This document shows positions 25,241 to 36,225 of a stretch of 64,000 bases of DNA, one piece after another (positions within the stretch are counted from its first letter, which is position 1; the number at the start of each line of letters is the position of its first letter). Under the pieces are notes generated by a model. It was not told the origin of the DNA, searched no databases, and saw only the letters and a list, made by a program, of their open reading frames with translations. Location of the stretch: contig JAGMVK010000003.1 in NCBI GenBank assembly GCA_020747065.1, positions 1,364,001-1,428,000 of the forward strand. The letters run 5' to 3'. Position numbers and translations under genes: made by a program. This DNA comes from Cadophora sp. MPI-SDFR-AT-0126 (lineage: Eukaryota; Ascomycota; Leotiomycetes; Helotiales; Ploettnerulaceae).

Positions 25241-25726
25241 CTTGTTCTGCGTTCTGGAAGTCGAGCCCAAGTGGGAGGGGCGTCGACGAAGGAGTTTGTT
25301 GACTTGAGGAAGGTGAAGGTGGCTATGGGGCGGAGATTTATAGCTGATTGAGGCACGTTCACAATACTGGACCTAACTTCTTCGGTGTACTATTTCTCTA
25401 CCAACAACTTTTTCAAATGGAATACTATGCTTGGCATGGTTCCAAATTAGCTAAGTAACAATTTGATTTCACAGTATTATTTCATTACTTTTGGAGTTGC
25501 TCTTGTTTTTAAGCATCTGTTGCTAGGTAGCATGCCTTATCGGCCACTTGTTTCTCCGCTCCTATCGCTTATCCGCCTGCAGGACTAGCACCACTGGCCA
25601 CTTTCATGTTCCTCAGGTTCCTCTTGTCTTCTGCTCCTTCACTTACTCTGTGACTATCTATCCATGGTCAACAAACATTTCTGACAGAGGATCACGTTCC
25701 AGGATTCTTCGGGTCGATAAGTCGAT
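25241..25726. promoter_or_regulatory. Divergent UBA3 / TEL2 promoter
   Basis: Spacer of 486 bp between divergent start codons. The central part (about 25380-25510) is AT-rich. No further gene or clear motif. Confidence 0.4.
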
Positions 25727-28700
25727 ATGGAAGACTTGCTTACCCCCGTAAGTATCTCTTATAAAAATGATGGTAGAGGCAGCGAAGATGCCCTGAAAGA
25801 AGTCGTCAGGGCGCCGGAACCCAAATCGAAACCCCGGTTCCAGCCTGCATCGACACCTGCAGAAGCCTTGGAAATCCTACGGAATGAGCCAGATCATGAA
25901 AGTCTGATTTACACCTTACTTTTCCTTGCAAGGAGAGACCAGGATTTTGACATCACATCACCTAGCCCTTTAGCAGCACAAATAGTCCACACTCTGGTTT
26001 CAGATACCGTTCCTAACTACTGGCATGTTCTACGAGAATCGCCAAATGGCAAGAGCGCGAAGGCTGGAAAGCATTCGCATAATCCACCAGACCTCGAGAT
26101 ATTACTCTCATGTCTTAGGAGTGTCACGGGTTTGAACTCAGTCCTGTTGAATCTGAAGCAGCAAATCCAAAAGTCAAAAGAAGTCAAGAAAAATATCGGA
26201 GGACCAAAAATTGAAGACATTTTGGCTATCAATTTACAGCTTTTACAAGAACTTCTGGGAGGAAAGAAGACGGTCAGTATAATTTGGGAAACCATCTGGG
26301 CCACTCCAGATAGCCAGCCAAAGCAGAAGGCTATCTGGAACGAGTTCTTGGGTCTGGTGGCTGGCGGCAAGCTATTGGGTATAGCAGGAGAGTCAGAACA
26401 TGTAATCAATGATCTCAGCAAGAAGATTGGAGAGAGACATTGGGTAGCCGATGGAACTCTGTATAGTTGCTGGCTGTCTCAGAACATCACATACTGGGCC
26501 AAAAATCTTCCTACAGATTCTGACGATGGGTGGAAGAGCTGTGCTGAGCTTCTCAGCAAGTCATTTCGCCTAGGTCACACAGGCAAGTACCGTCCTGCTC
26601 GAGCTAAAGTCTCTCCTTAACTCCATTACAGAAAGTTTTGTGAAGGAAATATTGTCATCCCTGCTTCTTCAGGAGAAAGAGCACAAATTTGGGGCTTTGA
26701 AACTGATCGAAAGCTTGCCAAGCTTCGATCAACGGACTTTTCTTTTCTCCCTTCTCAAAACCATTTCTAGACATTACTTGTCTTCTCCCATTACAACCGA
26801 AGCAAACTCTCAATGGTGGAAATCAGATGCGTCACTCGTCGCGGCAGCTGCTAGCCTCATAAGCCTGTTTATTGCTGAAGATGAGGCTCGTAAGAACTTA
26901 CTCATATCTTGGTTAACCAATTCATCTGGAGCTGGCGTTGGGGATGGCATTGCGATTCGGAGAGCCGTGCTTGTGGCACTAGCTGGGGACAAGGCTGGTA
27001 TTGAGACTATTTTGGACAAGAGCCTAGGGCAGTTTGGAGACCAGTTGTACGTCAGGCATACTCCTACCTTACAACAAGAAGGTAAGTTTCAGCCGAGTGC
27101 TTTACCCATGTTCACAAGCTGACCTTTTACAAAGTACACGCTCAAGTGCTACTCCTTGCAGCAGGCTACTTCCACCGACAAGCACCACTCCGCTTCACAA
27201 TGATGATGAGATCTGGGAGCCACCTGAGTGTGGTCTCAAACCGGCTCGCTGCTTCATCTCCTAGAGCCCGTTTTCTAGGGATGTGTGTCGGAGAAGCTCT
27301 ATCCAGCTTGGTTGACAAAGGAGACAAGAGAATGGACTTCAAAGTAGAAGAAATGAGCACAGATGAAGCCAAATGGTACAAGAGCCTAGTCAACGTCACT
27401 GACAATATTGGATCACTAGACCCTCTCAAAGCCGGAGAAGTGGTCAAGATATCCAAGAAACAAACACCAAAGGCGACTCAACAAGCGAAGAAGAAGCCAG
27501 TGCCGACGGGCTCAAAGATCGTAGCCATTGAAGAAATCGAAGACTCCGAAGAGGAGGAATCAGACGACGATGGACTCACCCCGTACGCTAAACCAGACTC
27601 TGATGCAGAAGACTCCGACGAAGATGCAACGCTCATCACCCGTAACAAACCCACAGCTCCGGTCTATGTCCGTGACCTGATCACCTACCTACGAGATACT
27701 GAGAATTACGACCGCCAAAAGCTGGCCTTGACAACAGCCGCACCACTTATCCGCCGCAAAGCCAATTTCGGCACTGAAGTAAGCGCTCACGCCGAGGAAA
27801 TCGCAACGCTCCTTGTAGGCTTGCAAGATAAGTACGAAATCGAGAACTTCCAAGACATGCGAATCCAAGGCATGATCGCTGTTCTTGTGGCGTTACCATT
27901 GAAAATGGGCCAGTGGTTCTCGAAGACGTTCTTTGATGGTGACTACTCCATCTCTCAGCGCGCCGCAGTTCTCACAACTCTTGGCTTGGGAGCTCGAGAA
28001 TTAGGTGGTTTTGGGAGCGAAGACGAATCACTCACAACGATGAAGAACCTTCCATCGTCATCTAACCCTTCCTTCCCCAGCAAGACCCTCCCGCTACACA
28101 TCCATACGCTCTACACTTCTCAGACCTCCGAACCAAGAAAACAACTAAGAGCCACGCCAATCTCCGCCCTCGACACTCTCGCCACAACCCTCTCAAACAA
28201 TATGATCGCTCCCATGGCCAATTCCCTCGCTGACAAGCTAACCGGCCCCTCTATCCTCAAAGTCCGCACCTTCTCCACCCGCATGGCGGTAGAAGCCTCC
28301 CGCAAGAAACCCACAACCAACGCATTAGCCCAGATAGTCTCAACGGGTTTCTTCTTCCCGCTCACAGGCCGTTTCTCCCTTCATCTCAAAACATTCGGAG
28401 CCTCGTCCGCGGCAAACATAACGTTCCATCCTTACCTACTCTCTCTGTTCCTCAAGACCCTCTCTCTCCTCCTCCACGCTTCAGGACCAAACACTCTCTC
28501 GCTCCCGCAAATGACGAGTGAATTTTGGGATTTGTGTCTAGGGTTACGAGCTCAAGCCGGAGCAGACGTGATGGTTTTGGAAGCGTTGCTCTTTAGCTTC
28601 CTGTCGATCTTGGAGGTTAATGGGGATAAAAGGGGATTGGTGGAGGGTTTTGGAAGGCAGATGTTAGAGACACAGGAGTGGGTTGAGGGGGTCTTTGGGA

Positions 28701-28834
28701 GGTTGGGGGCTGGTGGGAGTGAGGAGGACGAGAGGGTCAGGATGTTGGCCGCGGGGGTGTTGATGAGGATCAGGGAAAATGTGGAGAAGTATCAAGCGCT
28801 GCTTCTGGGGGATATGGCTAGCTTTAGGGGGTGA
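25727..28834 (+). CDS. TEL2: Telomere length regulation protein TEL2 (TTT complex)
   Basis: Helical-repeat scaffold of the Tel2-Tti1-Tti2 complex, which stabilises PIK-related kinases (Tor, Tel1/ATM, Mec1/ATR, Tra1). Exons 25727-26582, 26632-27081 and 27135-28834; 1001 residues. The conserved Tel2 domain is clear in the third exon: PVYVRDLITYLRDTENYDRQ, FQDMRIQGMIAVLVALPLKM and GDYSISQRAAVLTTLGLGAR. An acidic linker (EEIEDSEEEESDDDG) precedes it, like the casein-kinase-2 linker that binds the R2TP complex. The first intron is GC-AG (AG|GCAAGT...CAG, 49 bp); the only nearby GT donor breaks the frame. A GTAAGT at 25751 near the start is read through, because the frame gives the family-typical MEDLLTPVS start. 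Confidence 0.92.
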
Positions 28835-29590
28835 TGGGCTGTTTTGTGGTCCTAAAAAAAGAAGCAATTGTGCCAGTATGGCAATCTATGGGTCTATGAA
28901 GATTACATGATGGTGGAAGTAAATATCGAGTAACGGTTCGAGCCGAGCACCGTCTCTACTCGTTCACCTGCACTCTGACTCAATCAACGACATCCACAAC
29001 GGGATGTGCAGGTCTAGAAAAGGACATCCAGAACAATTGAATCTCGCATGTCACAATCACGTAGTAAGCGCATAAACACATCAATTTCAAATAGTCTATT
29101 ATCGCTCGCTGTCAGTATCATCACAGCATTCATTTCCTCCCATTCCATTTCGTCCCATGCCGTCCCCTGCCGTTCCCATTCCGATATGATCCAGTAAAAA
29201 CAAATTGGCTCCTGTAAAAACGCAGTGCTAGACTTTTCGTCCTCCCTGTCAAGATCAAAGCATTAAACACCAAAGCTATGAGCCCTCCCAAAAATGTCCT
29301 TGAAGACGCCTCTTTCTTAATGCAGAGGTGCAATGCCGCAGCAATGCAGCCTCGTATGTGTGTGTCGTATTATAACATAATGTACTTCAAACTCAGACAT
29401 ATACAGCGGAAGCTTCCTGATTTTTGTTGGGTGACCATTCCATCAACTTAATGACCTCACGACAGCCAGAACAGAAATAGCCTCTCGCCGATTGGCGGCT
29501 ATCCACGCCATTAACCGAATGACCTCGTGGTAGCCGAAACAAACATGGCTTCATTGCACTCTCAAATCATCAAATCAATGGCGCACTGCG
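28835..29590. other. Convergent spacer with imperfect direct repeat
   Basis: Spacer between the TEL2 stop and the kinase stop. It contains two imperfect copies of a roughly 45 bp unit, at about 29438-29483 and 29506-29551 (period 68; both contain AATGACCTC and AGCC). A pyrimidine-rich run lies near 29130-29180. No gene is supported. Confidence 0.45.
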
Positions 29591-32295
29591 TCATTGAGTA
29601 TTTGTTTCACGACGATCTAGTCTCCTGTTCGAATTGTGTCGTTGGATGACGTCGTTCGAATCGTAAACATTCTTGAATGTCTCCAGCTGTGAGTTCATGG
29701 CGGCTACTATCCTCGTGATTTCCATTGTCATCTCAGTTTGAGAGGCAGTGCCAGTCAGTGACGAGCGTGATGGATGTGGTGGTAAATCAGGAAAGATCGG
29801 TGTAGTGGAAGAGTCCGTTCGTGGGAGCGGAATCTCTTGCGCTGATGGAACTGGGGGTGGCGGCATTGAAAGATAATCTCTGTCGTCCGCTCCATCGTAT
29901 TGTGGAATCCGGTTACGGTTCTCCCTTGGTTCACTTGGTCCTGGATTAACGACGTAATAGCTATCATCGGAATCTTCGTAGGACAGATTTCTATCTCGGC
30001 GACTACGACCATTTGGACCCTCGGCATCAGATGCAGAGAAATCTGACATCTCGGCGAGTTCTTGCAACGCGTTTCCATTGCGTAGACGTGGAGGCAACAC
30101 GATCTCGTCTGAGACGTAAATCGAAGGCTCCCTACCCTCATCAACTGGGACCGGCTGATAGAGCGATGCATGCTTCTCGAGCTCGAAAGGATTTCCAGAA
30201 GTCATCTGCTCGCTTGTAGCAGAACCAACATCAGAGTTGGCAGTTGATGGGCGACGAAATTCTGGAACTGATTCCGGCATGCTCATGTCTAGATCGATTA
30301 GAGATTCCCTCATCGAAAGCCTCTCCAAAGCTGGTTGTACAGGGCCGAGGCCGCCAGCAAAAGCTCCTAGGGGCTCCGTTGGATGGTGAATCAAGGCAGG
30401 ACGTCCACCGGAACCTGGTGTCATCAAGGGTCTGGGGGCTTCGTAGGTAGTGGGGAAGCGAGATAACTCGGGCTCTGCGGAGGCTGGAGCAGCCATTGAA
30501 GGGAACTTCCAATCCTGTGTTCGCCGATTATTGTTGGTCTCTGCAGGATCGCTCAAAGCTGGTCTGCTGAAATCATGTAAAGTCTGGTTATAATCGTCTT
30601 CGCCCTCAGCTTGACCACGTCGTCCAGCCTTAATCGTATCCATATCAGGGAAGCTTGAAAGGCCAGTTTCTGGATCGTGACCTCCAAGATCTATCATGGT
30701 ATCGCGGATAGAGATCTGAGCCGAATCATCGCGCAAAGGTAGATCTGAGCGATCAGACGAGCCCGTCTCTCTCGGCTCCATCATCATGTTCCGGCCATAG
30801 TGTGCCCTGCTATTGTCATCGTAATTGGACATCGTGTTTGGGTCGAAGATTTTCTCCAAAGGCGCTACAGGAAGGCGTGATAGGGCCTGTGGAGGTGGTC
30901 GCCGCCTTGAAACCTTTGCAGGAGGTCGAGTGGTCTCATCCACATAACCAACAACCCGAGGTCCGTATGCATCAATGACATCCTTGACACCATATTGGCC
31001 CCAAACATTGTCTGCGAAGTATTCAGTCCCGTTGAAGTTCCACTCGTCATCTTGTGAAGCAGAAGCCGGAGTGGATCCTTGTGCACCGTGTGGCATGAAC
31101 AAAGACTTCCGGCTGCCACCCCGAGATTCCCAGACTTTGAAAGATCCAACAAGTGCCTTTAGTGTTGATGTCGGATGCGACGAGCTCGTGTTCGCGATGT
31201 ATGGGTGTTTTTGGACCTGGTCAATGGTAGGACGCGCCTTTGGGTCTTCTTCAAGGCAGTATGCAACGAGGCTTCGTAACCCATCCGAGAACTCACCTCC
31301 TTCAAGTCTAGGCGTATAGGTCTGGAGGTGACTGCCAAGCCGCTCATAAGAGACTCCATTTGCAACATTAGGAGGAAGACCAGTCGCGACCTCGAAGACC
31401 ATAGAGCCAAATGCCCATATGTCAATCTCACTACCATAGCTTGGCGAAGACCCAAAGAGTTCCGGTGCCATCCAATGAGGAGTTCCAATGATTGTCGATC
31501 GCTTATCGAGCTTGCTCTCAATCACTCCTGCAACACCGAAATCACAGAGTTGAACCTCGCCTTGCTCAGTGATCAGCACATTCGCACCTATCAATATTAG
31601 TCGTCGGCCAAACAAGGAAGAAAAAGATGGTCCATTAACTAACACTTGATGTCGCGGTGAATGATTCCGGCTTGGTGTACCCATGATATTGCTACTGCGA
31701 CCTCGCGAAGAATAGGAATAATCCACTTCTCATGTAATCCACCTGGCGAGGTAGGCTTCATCTGTTGTGATGTCAGTTGTATGTGCCACGACCTCGTAAT
31801 TTAACTCACAAGTGTGGCAACGCTTCCACCACCACAATACTCAGTGATCATCCACATGGCCTGCAGCACAGGTAGGGCATCGATGACCAAGTTGATGTTC
31901 TTCGCATTGGTCTCGCTCAAGAGCTTCAAGGCAGCGACTTCTTTGAGAAATTCGCTATAAGAATCTGCATTCCGCGGGTTGATAGTGTCACTCTCATCAA
32001 TATCAATGATCTTGACTGCAACGACAGCTGCGGATGCCATGTTTTTCCTAGAAAGCGAGACGGTGAGTATATGTATGCATCTAGAGGTTTGGGATGGCTG
32101 AGCATCAACTTACGCCTTATAAACGCGGCCAAAGCTTCCCTTTCCGATCAGCTCCTCGAGTACGTAGGGAGGTGGCTCTTTCTTTAACCTGTTGCATTCC
32201 TCCACTACTTTCACCTGCATTTGGCGCGCATCCTCGATGGCCTTAAGCCGGACGGCGCTGACCTCAGGTGATCGGACGGTGAGTCTGTTTTCCAT
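29591..32295 (-). CDS. Ste20/GCK-family serine/threonine protein kinase
   Basis: Kinase part of a longer frame. Exons: 32295-32114 (kinase-proximal part), 32047-31810, 31761-31644, 31587-29591; 844 residues if it starts at the ATG at 32295. Kinase hallmarks: Gly loop IGKGSFGRVYKA, VAVKII lysine, GIIHRDIKCANVLI, LCDFGVAG, and the GCK-type activation segment STIIGTPHWMAPELF. The helix before the domain (RLKAIEDARQMQVKVVEECN) and the insert DESDTINPRNADSYSEFL are typical of filamentous-fungal Sps1/YSK-like kinases. After the kinase come about 480 disordered Ser/Pro-rich residues and a C-terminal helix. In fungi such kinases act in septation and polarity; the exact orthologue is not certain. The frame stays open upstream into the next feature, so the true start may be far upstream. 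Confidence 0.88.
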
Positions 32296-35200
32296 GACTG
32301 GTGACTTGCCGATAATCAACGCACGAGGCCTTGGAGGGAATAGCTCAACAGTCTCGCTACCAGGAACTATTCCTGATTTATCAGAAGAATTGGACGCAAC
32401 AGAACAAACGCAATCCCTCTCCTCCTCAAGAAGTGGAGACGATTCCAAAGGACCACTGGAAGAACTTGCCGTCTCATACGAGTCTGGAGCAAGACAAGGG
32501 ATATGATAGCTGTCTGCTGGGACAAGTGGATGCAATTCCAAGGGCGTGCTCAGGGTCACTGCTCGAACAGATAAGTTCAAAGATTGACAGGAAATGAAGT
32601 CTCTCTCTTCTTGGGGCAGCGGGTACAATACTAGCGGGAGGCTTGAAGCGATTGTTGAATCGGAAGAATCTGAGGCGCAAGAAGTAACAGGCTCTCTATT
32701 ATCTTGAAAAATTGGACGCGACGACCGAGGCGGAGACGGCGGCGGAGGTGAAGCGGCTAACGACGAGAATAAAGACGAAGGCCGACCATGAACAGGAGTA
32801 GTAGGGTCAGAAACTGGGAGTGGTGGTAGCGGCCGAGAGGGAACACAGCGTAGGTCGACGGGAATGCGAACAGGAATAGGAGGAGGACGGGGTCCCAGTA
32901 AAGGTTGTCTTGACACTGAAACCAGCGCTCTTCCGACGAATCTAGGACCACGAGTACGTGTGCATGTACTGACGACACTGGGCTCCTGGTGTTGGTGTTG
33001 ATGTTGAGCGTGGTCGTAGTCGTAGTCGTAGTAAGTGTCTCCAACCTGGTCTGGGTCTGGGTCTCGGTATCTGGCGGCATGTGGGGTCTTGATGGTTGTG
33101 GCTGCTCCTGCCCCTGAATCCGAAAATTCAGTGCCGGCGCCCATTGGTTCCTCTGCAGGTCTAGGCTCAGTCTGGGTGTTTAACCGAAGCGGCTGCAGCG
33201 TAGCTCCTGTCCCAAACCGAGTCCCACGACGTCGAAGTTGAACACGAACAGGAACATCAACATCAACAACAGTTGCACCTCTACCACCACCAACAGACGA
33301 CTGCCCTTGCCCTGGCCCTTCGCCCTGTAATCTCTGAGGTTGTGTCTCATCCTCATTCTCCTCATGCTTGTACAGTCCCAGCTCGATTCCCTCAGCCCGA
33401 GCACGACCGAGTAGAAACTCCTTTGTTGGTAGCACTAGCAACGCTGGACTTCGGTTCTGCGGTCTGAAGACATTGGGATGGTACTTCTGGTCGCGTAGGA
33501 GATGTACATTTGGCTTGATACCCAGCCCATGGTCAGCAATCAGCCCCAGTCCTTGACCAGATTGCATGAGATCATATGACCCTTTCTTGCCATCGACAAC
33601 AGGCACCGAAACAGATCGACGATCCCGTTTTGGTGAACACACCCGCTGGCTCAGAAGTCGAAGCTCTTTGAGTCCCTTAGCCTTGGAGTTAGGATCCGGA
33701 TCTTGTTGTTCTGCACCCTGCAAAACCAACCTGTCAGCACAAGTTGTATCTCAACAAAATGGCCCGGACAAAACTTACCAATGCTGGATAACGAGTGTTG
33801 GCTTGAAGATTTCCATGAAACTATCACCAACTGTCAGCCTTTTCTTTAATGCCGTGCTTGCTAAAGTAGCCAGGGAATCATCATGAACTCACAGGCATCT
33901 GAATGACATCCTGACTGGTCCCACTTTGTCGCTGCTCGGAAATGGTAACTGCACGTCCTTGCATACCACCCGTCGCATTAGTCTGAAATCTCTTACGAGG
34001 TGGACCTATGCTAGAATCTGGGTTGCTCGACAGGTCGAAACCTCTGGACACTAGGAGAAATACGATCAGATCAAGTTGACGACTCCATATCAATAGACAT
34101 ACCTTGCTTTGGTGTAGTACTACCACTTTCTCGTGCGAAAGCCCCACGACCTTGCACTACTCTCTTGTTCAGACGCTGTAGGTCTCTTCGTACCAAGCTC
34201 TCCTCCTCCAAGGTCTCAAGGAACCCAGGTCGACGGAGAGCCCCGATAGGCTCAGCAAGATTGGATGGCTCTGGACGACGATGGAGAATGGCATCGGGAG
34301 AGTTGTCTTGATGATGGATATTATCTCTAAGACTTGTTTCTTGGCCGAAATATCTGTCATTCCCGGCGGACTGTACGATCTCTGCACCTTCTGAGTCTTC
34401 CGGAAATGCTGTGTTTCGACGAGTCTCTTCATTGTGCCCACTGGAGGAACTCCCAGACATACTTGGAGAATGAGTCTCCTGAAACTCGTCCCGCACAATG
34501 ATACCTGATCCAATTCCTGCAATCTCCTCGTGCAGCTCTGTTTTGCGTCTCTCTTCGAGTTCATGCAGCTCATGGAGCCTACTGTCAAGTGAGATATTTT
34601 GGAGTCGAGATTTAGAATATGCTGCTTGACGCTGACTGCCGCTGGATGTCAAACTCGATTCGTCGCTATGACCACACCGAATCGTGTTAGACGAATTAGA
34701 ACCGCGAATCTCACTTCTTACAGCTTCTGACTGCGGAGTACCCTCATCACTGCTGTATCTATTGGCCTCCTTCCAAGCATTGAGGTCAACTGGGTCGCAG
34801 CGTCTCAATGTTCGTACAGGACCTGAGGATGGTCCTTCTCCTGCATCGATTTGACTCGATACTTCGCTTGGCTCGGCACGCGTGGGACTTGTGTTGGAGA
34901 TAGCATCACAAACTCTCTCAGATTGACTCCTGAAATAGTCGGCTCTTTGTCGCATATCAAGATCGGTTATACCAGTACGATTTGCCCTGGCTTGAAGGGT
35001 CCTCCGCTCCAATTCCTGGTACCAAGGGCCGATGTCTGTCCCATGTTCAAGAGCTGGCATAGGAGCAGGGTCGTTGCCAATTACTCCTAATAATCTGGCA
35101 AAGGCGTACTTCCGGTCTTGGACCTCCTCTGGAAAAGTTCTATCATGACAGAATACCTGGCACGCCAGCTCACTTTCATATCGAAAGTATTGTGTGACCC

Positions 35201-36225
35201 GGTTTCGGTAATGCTCATGTAAAATTGCTGGAATTGTCTTATGCATAAGCTTTGCCTTGCAGTTCCGTAGGACGTCTCGGGCATCTCGCAATGCAGCATC
35301 TGGGACATGGATCGCATTTTTGGCAAACGAGACCAACTTTTGACCAATGCGTCGATAATGTAACGCGCGGTACAGTTTGCATGATCTCGTGTTGCCTTTT
35401 CCTCTTTCTCTTGCTTCTGTCTGTACTTCAGGGACAGTGTCGGTGAAAGAAGGCTGCTCTGCTTCTTCGATCTCGTAGTCGTCGTCAAGTTGAAGACCAG
35501 CTTGGATCCAATCCCTTGACAAATGGGGGAGGAAGCTATCGAACATCTGACCTGTAGAAGAGAATATTCTCAATGGTCTTCTGCTCAGAACATGATGAGA
35601 ATGGCCTCTACGTTGACGAATGATGATCCTTCTTCCGCGATCATCGAACTTGAATGTGTCTAGTCCCTGCAGTAATGGCGGAAGCTCGACAATACTTGTG
35701 CAAGGTCGTAGGAGCTCTCGCGAGTACCTCAATCGAGGAAGCCCTTGCAGGCTGGCGATTCTGTTGAGTTCCCGCTCTTTTCTAATGACAGCGCGAGCTA
35801 TTGTTTGTTATTTGCAGGATCTTCGTCGGATTTCAGATTGAAGACTTACATTTGATATATGTCTTCTGTTCTACACGGCCTTCGGCCCTCTGCCAGCTCA
35901 TTCGGCCGTCTTGTAGCGGTACACTGCTCTCATAGAGTTGTTGAGTCGTAGCTGAGGCATTGAGTCAGCATTCACAGCTTTGCACAAAGAAGTAATTGAA
36001 CTTACCCGCACCATCTGTTGTCTTCGCAAGCTCAAACTCACGTCGAATTCGATTCAGTTCCTTTGCTTTGCGAAAACGGGCGCAGAACTGACGACCCTGT
36101 CGCCAGCATTCAATCTTTCTGTGACGAATGTAGCCGTTCTTCTCTCCCCAAACAGTGTCAGGTAGAGACCGGAAGAGGATGCCATGTCCCCAACCCGTGG
36201 TGGGCAGAGATCTAATGAGACCCAT
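32296..36225 (-). CDS. Uncharacterised N-terminal region, in frame with the kinase
   Basis: Starts at the ATG at 36225 and runs through exons 36225-36006, 35951-35850, 35797-34103, 34050-33893, 33820-33779 (42 nt) and 33717 onward, all phase-consistent, into the exon that codes for the kinase Gly loop. About 1,210 residues lie before the possible kinase ATG. I recognise no domain. The first 190 residues are basic and Trp-rich (GYIRHRKIECWRQGRQFCAR) and may be folded. Then come long polar Ser/Glu-rich linkers, a conserved-looking block (SKAKGLKELRLLSQRVCS, YDLMQSGQGLGLIADHGLG), and low-complexity DYDYDYDH/HQHQHQ and polyproline stretches. The 1.6 kb final exon has no stop, so a separate gene would need an unseen intron or end. 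Either one fused protein of about 2,057 residues, or two genes with a boundary I cannot place. Confidence 0.6.

Noticed and set aside
25751..25786. Perfect GTAAGT donor near the TEL2 start
   Set aside because: The only close acceptor would make an intron of about 35 bp, and reading through gives a normal Tel2 N-terminus.
33881..34147. Apparent separate 88-residue gene upstream of the kinase
   Set aside because: Its 3' part is the fourth exon of the long chain (34050-33893); the residues before it come from reading the preceding intron.
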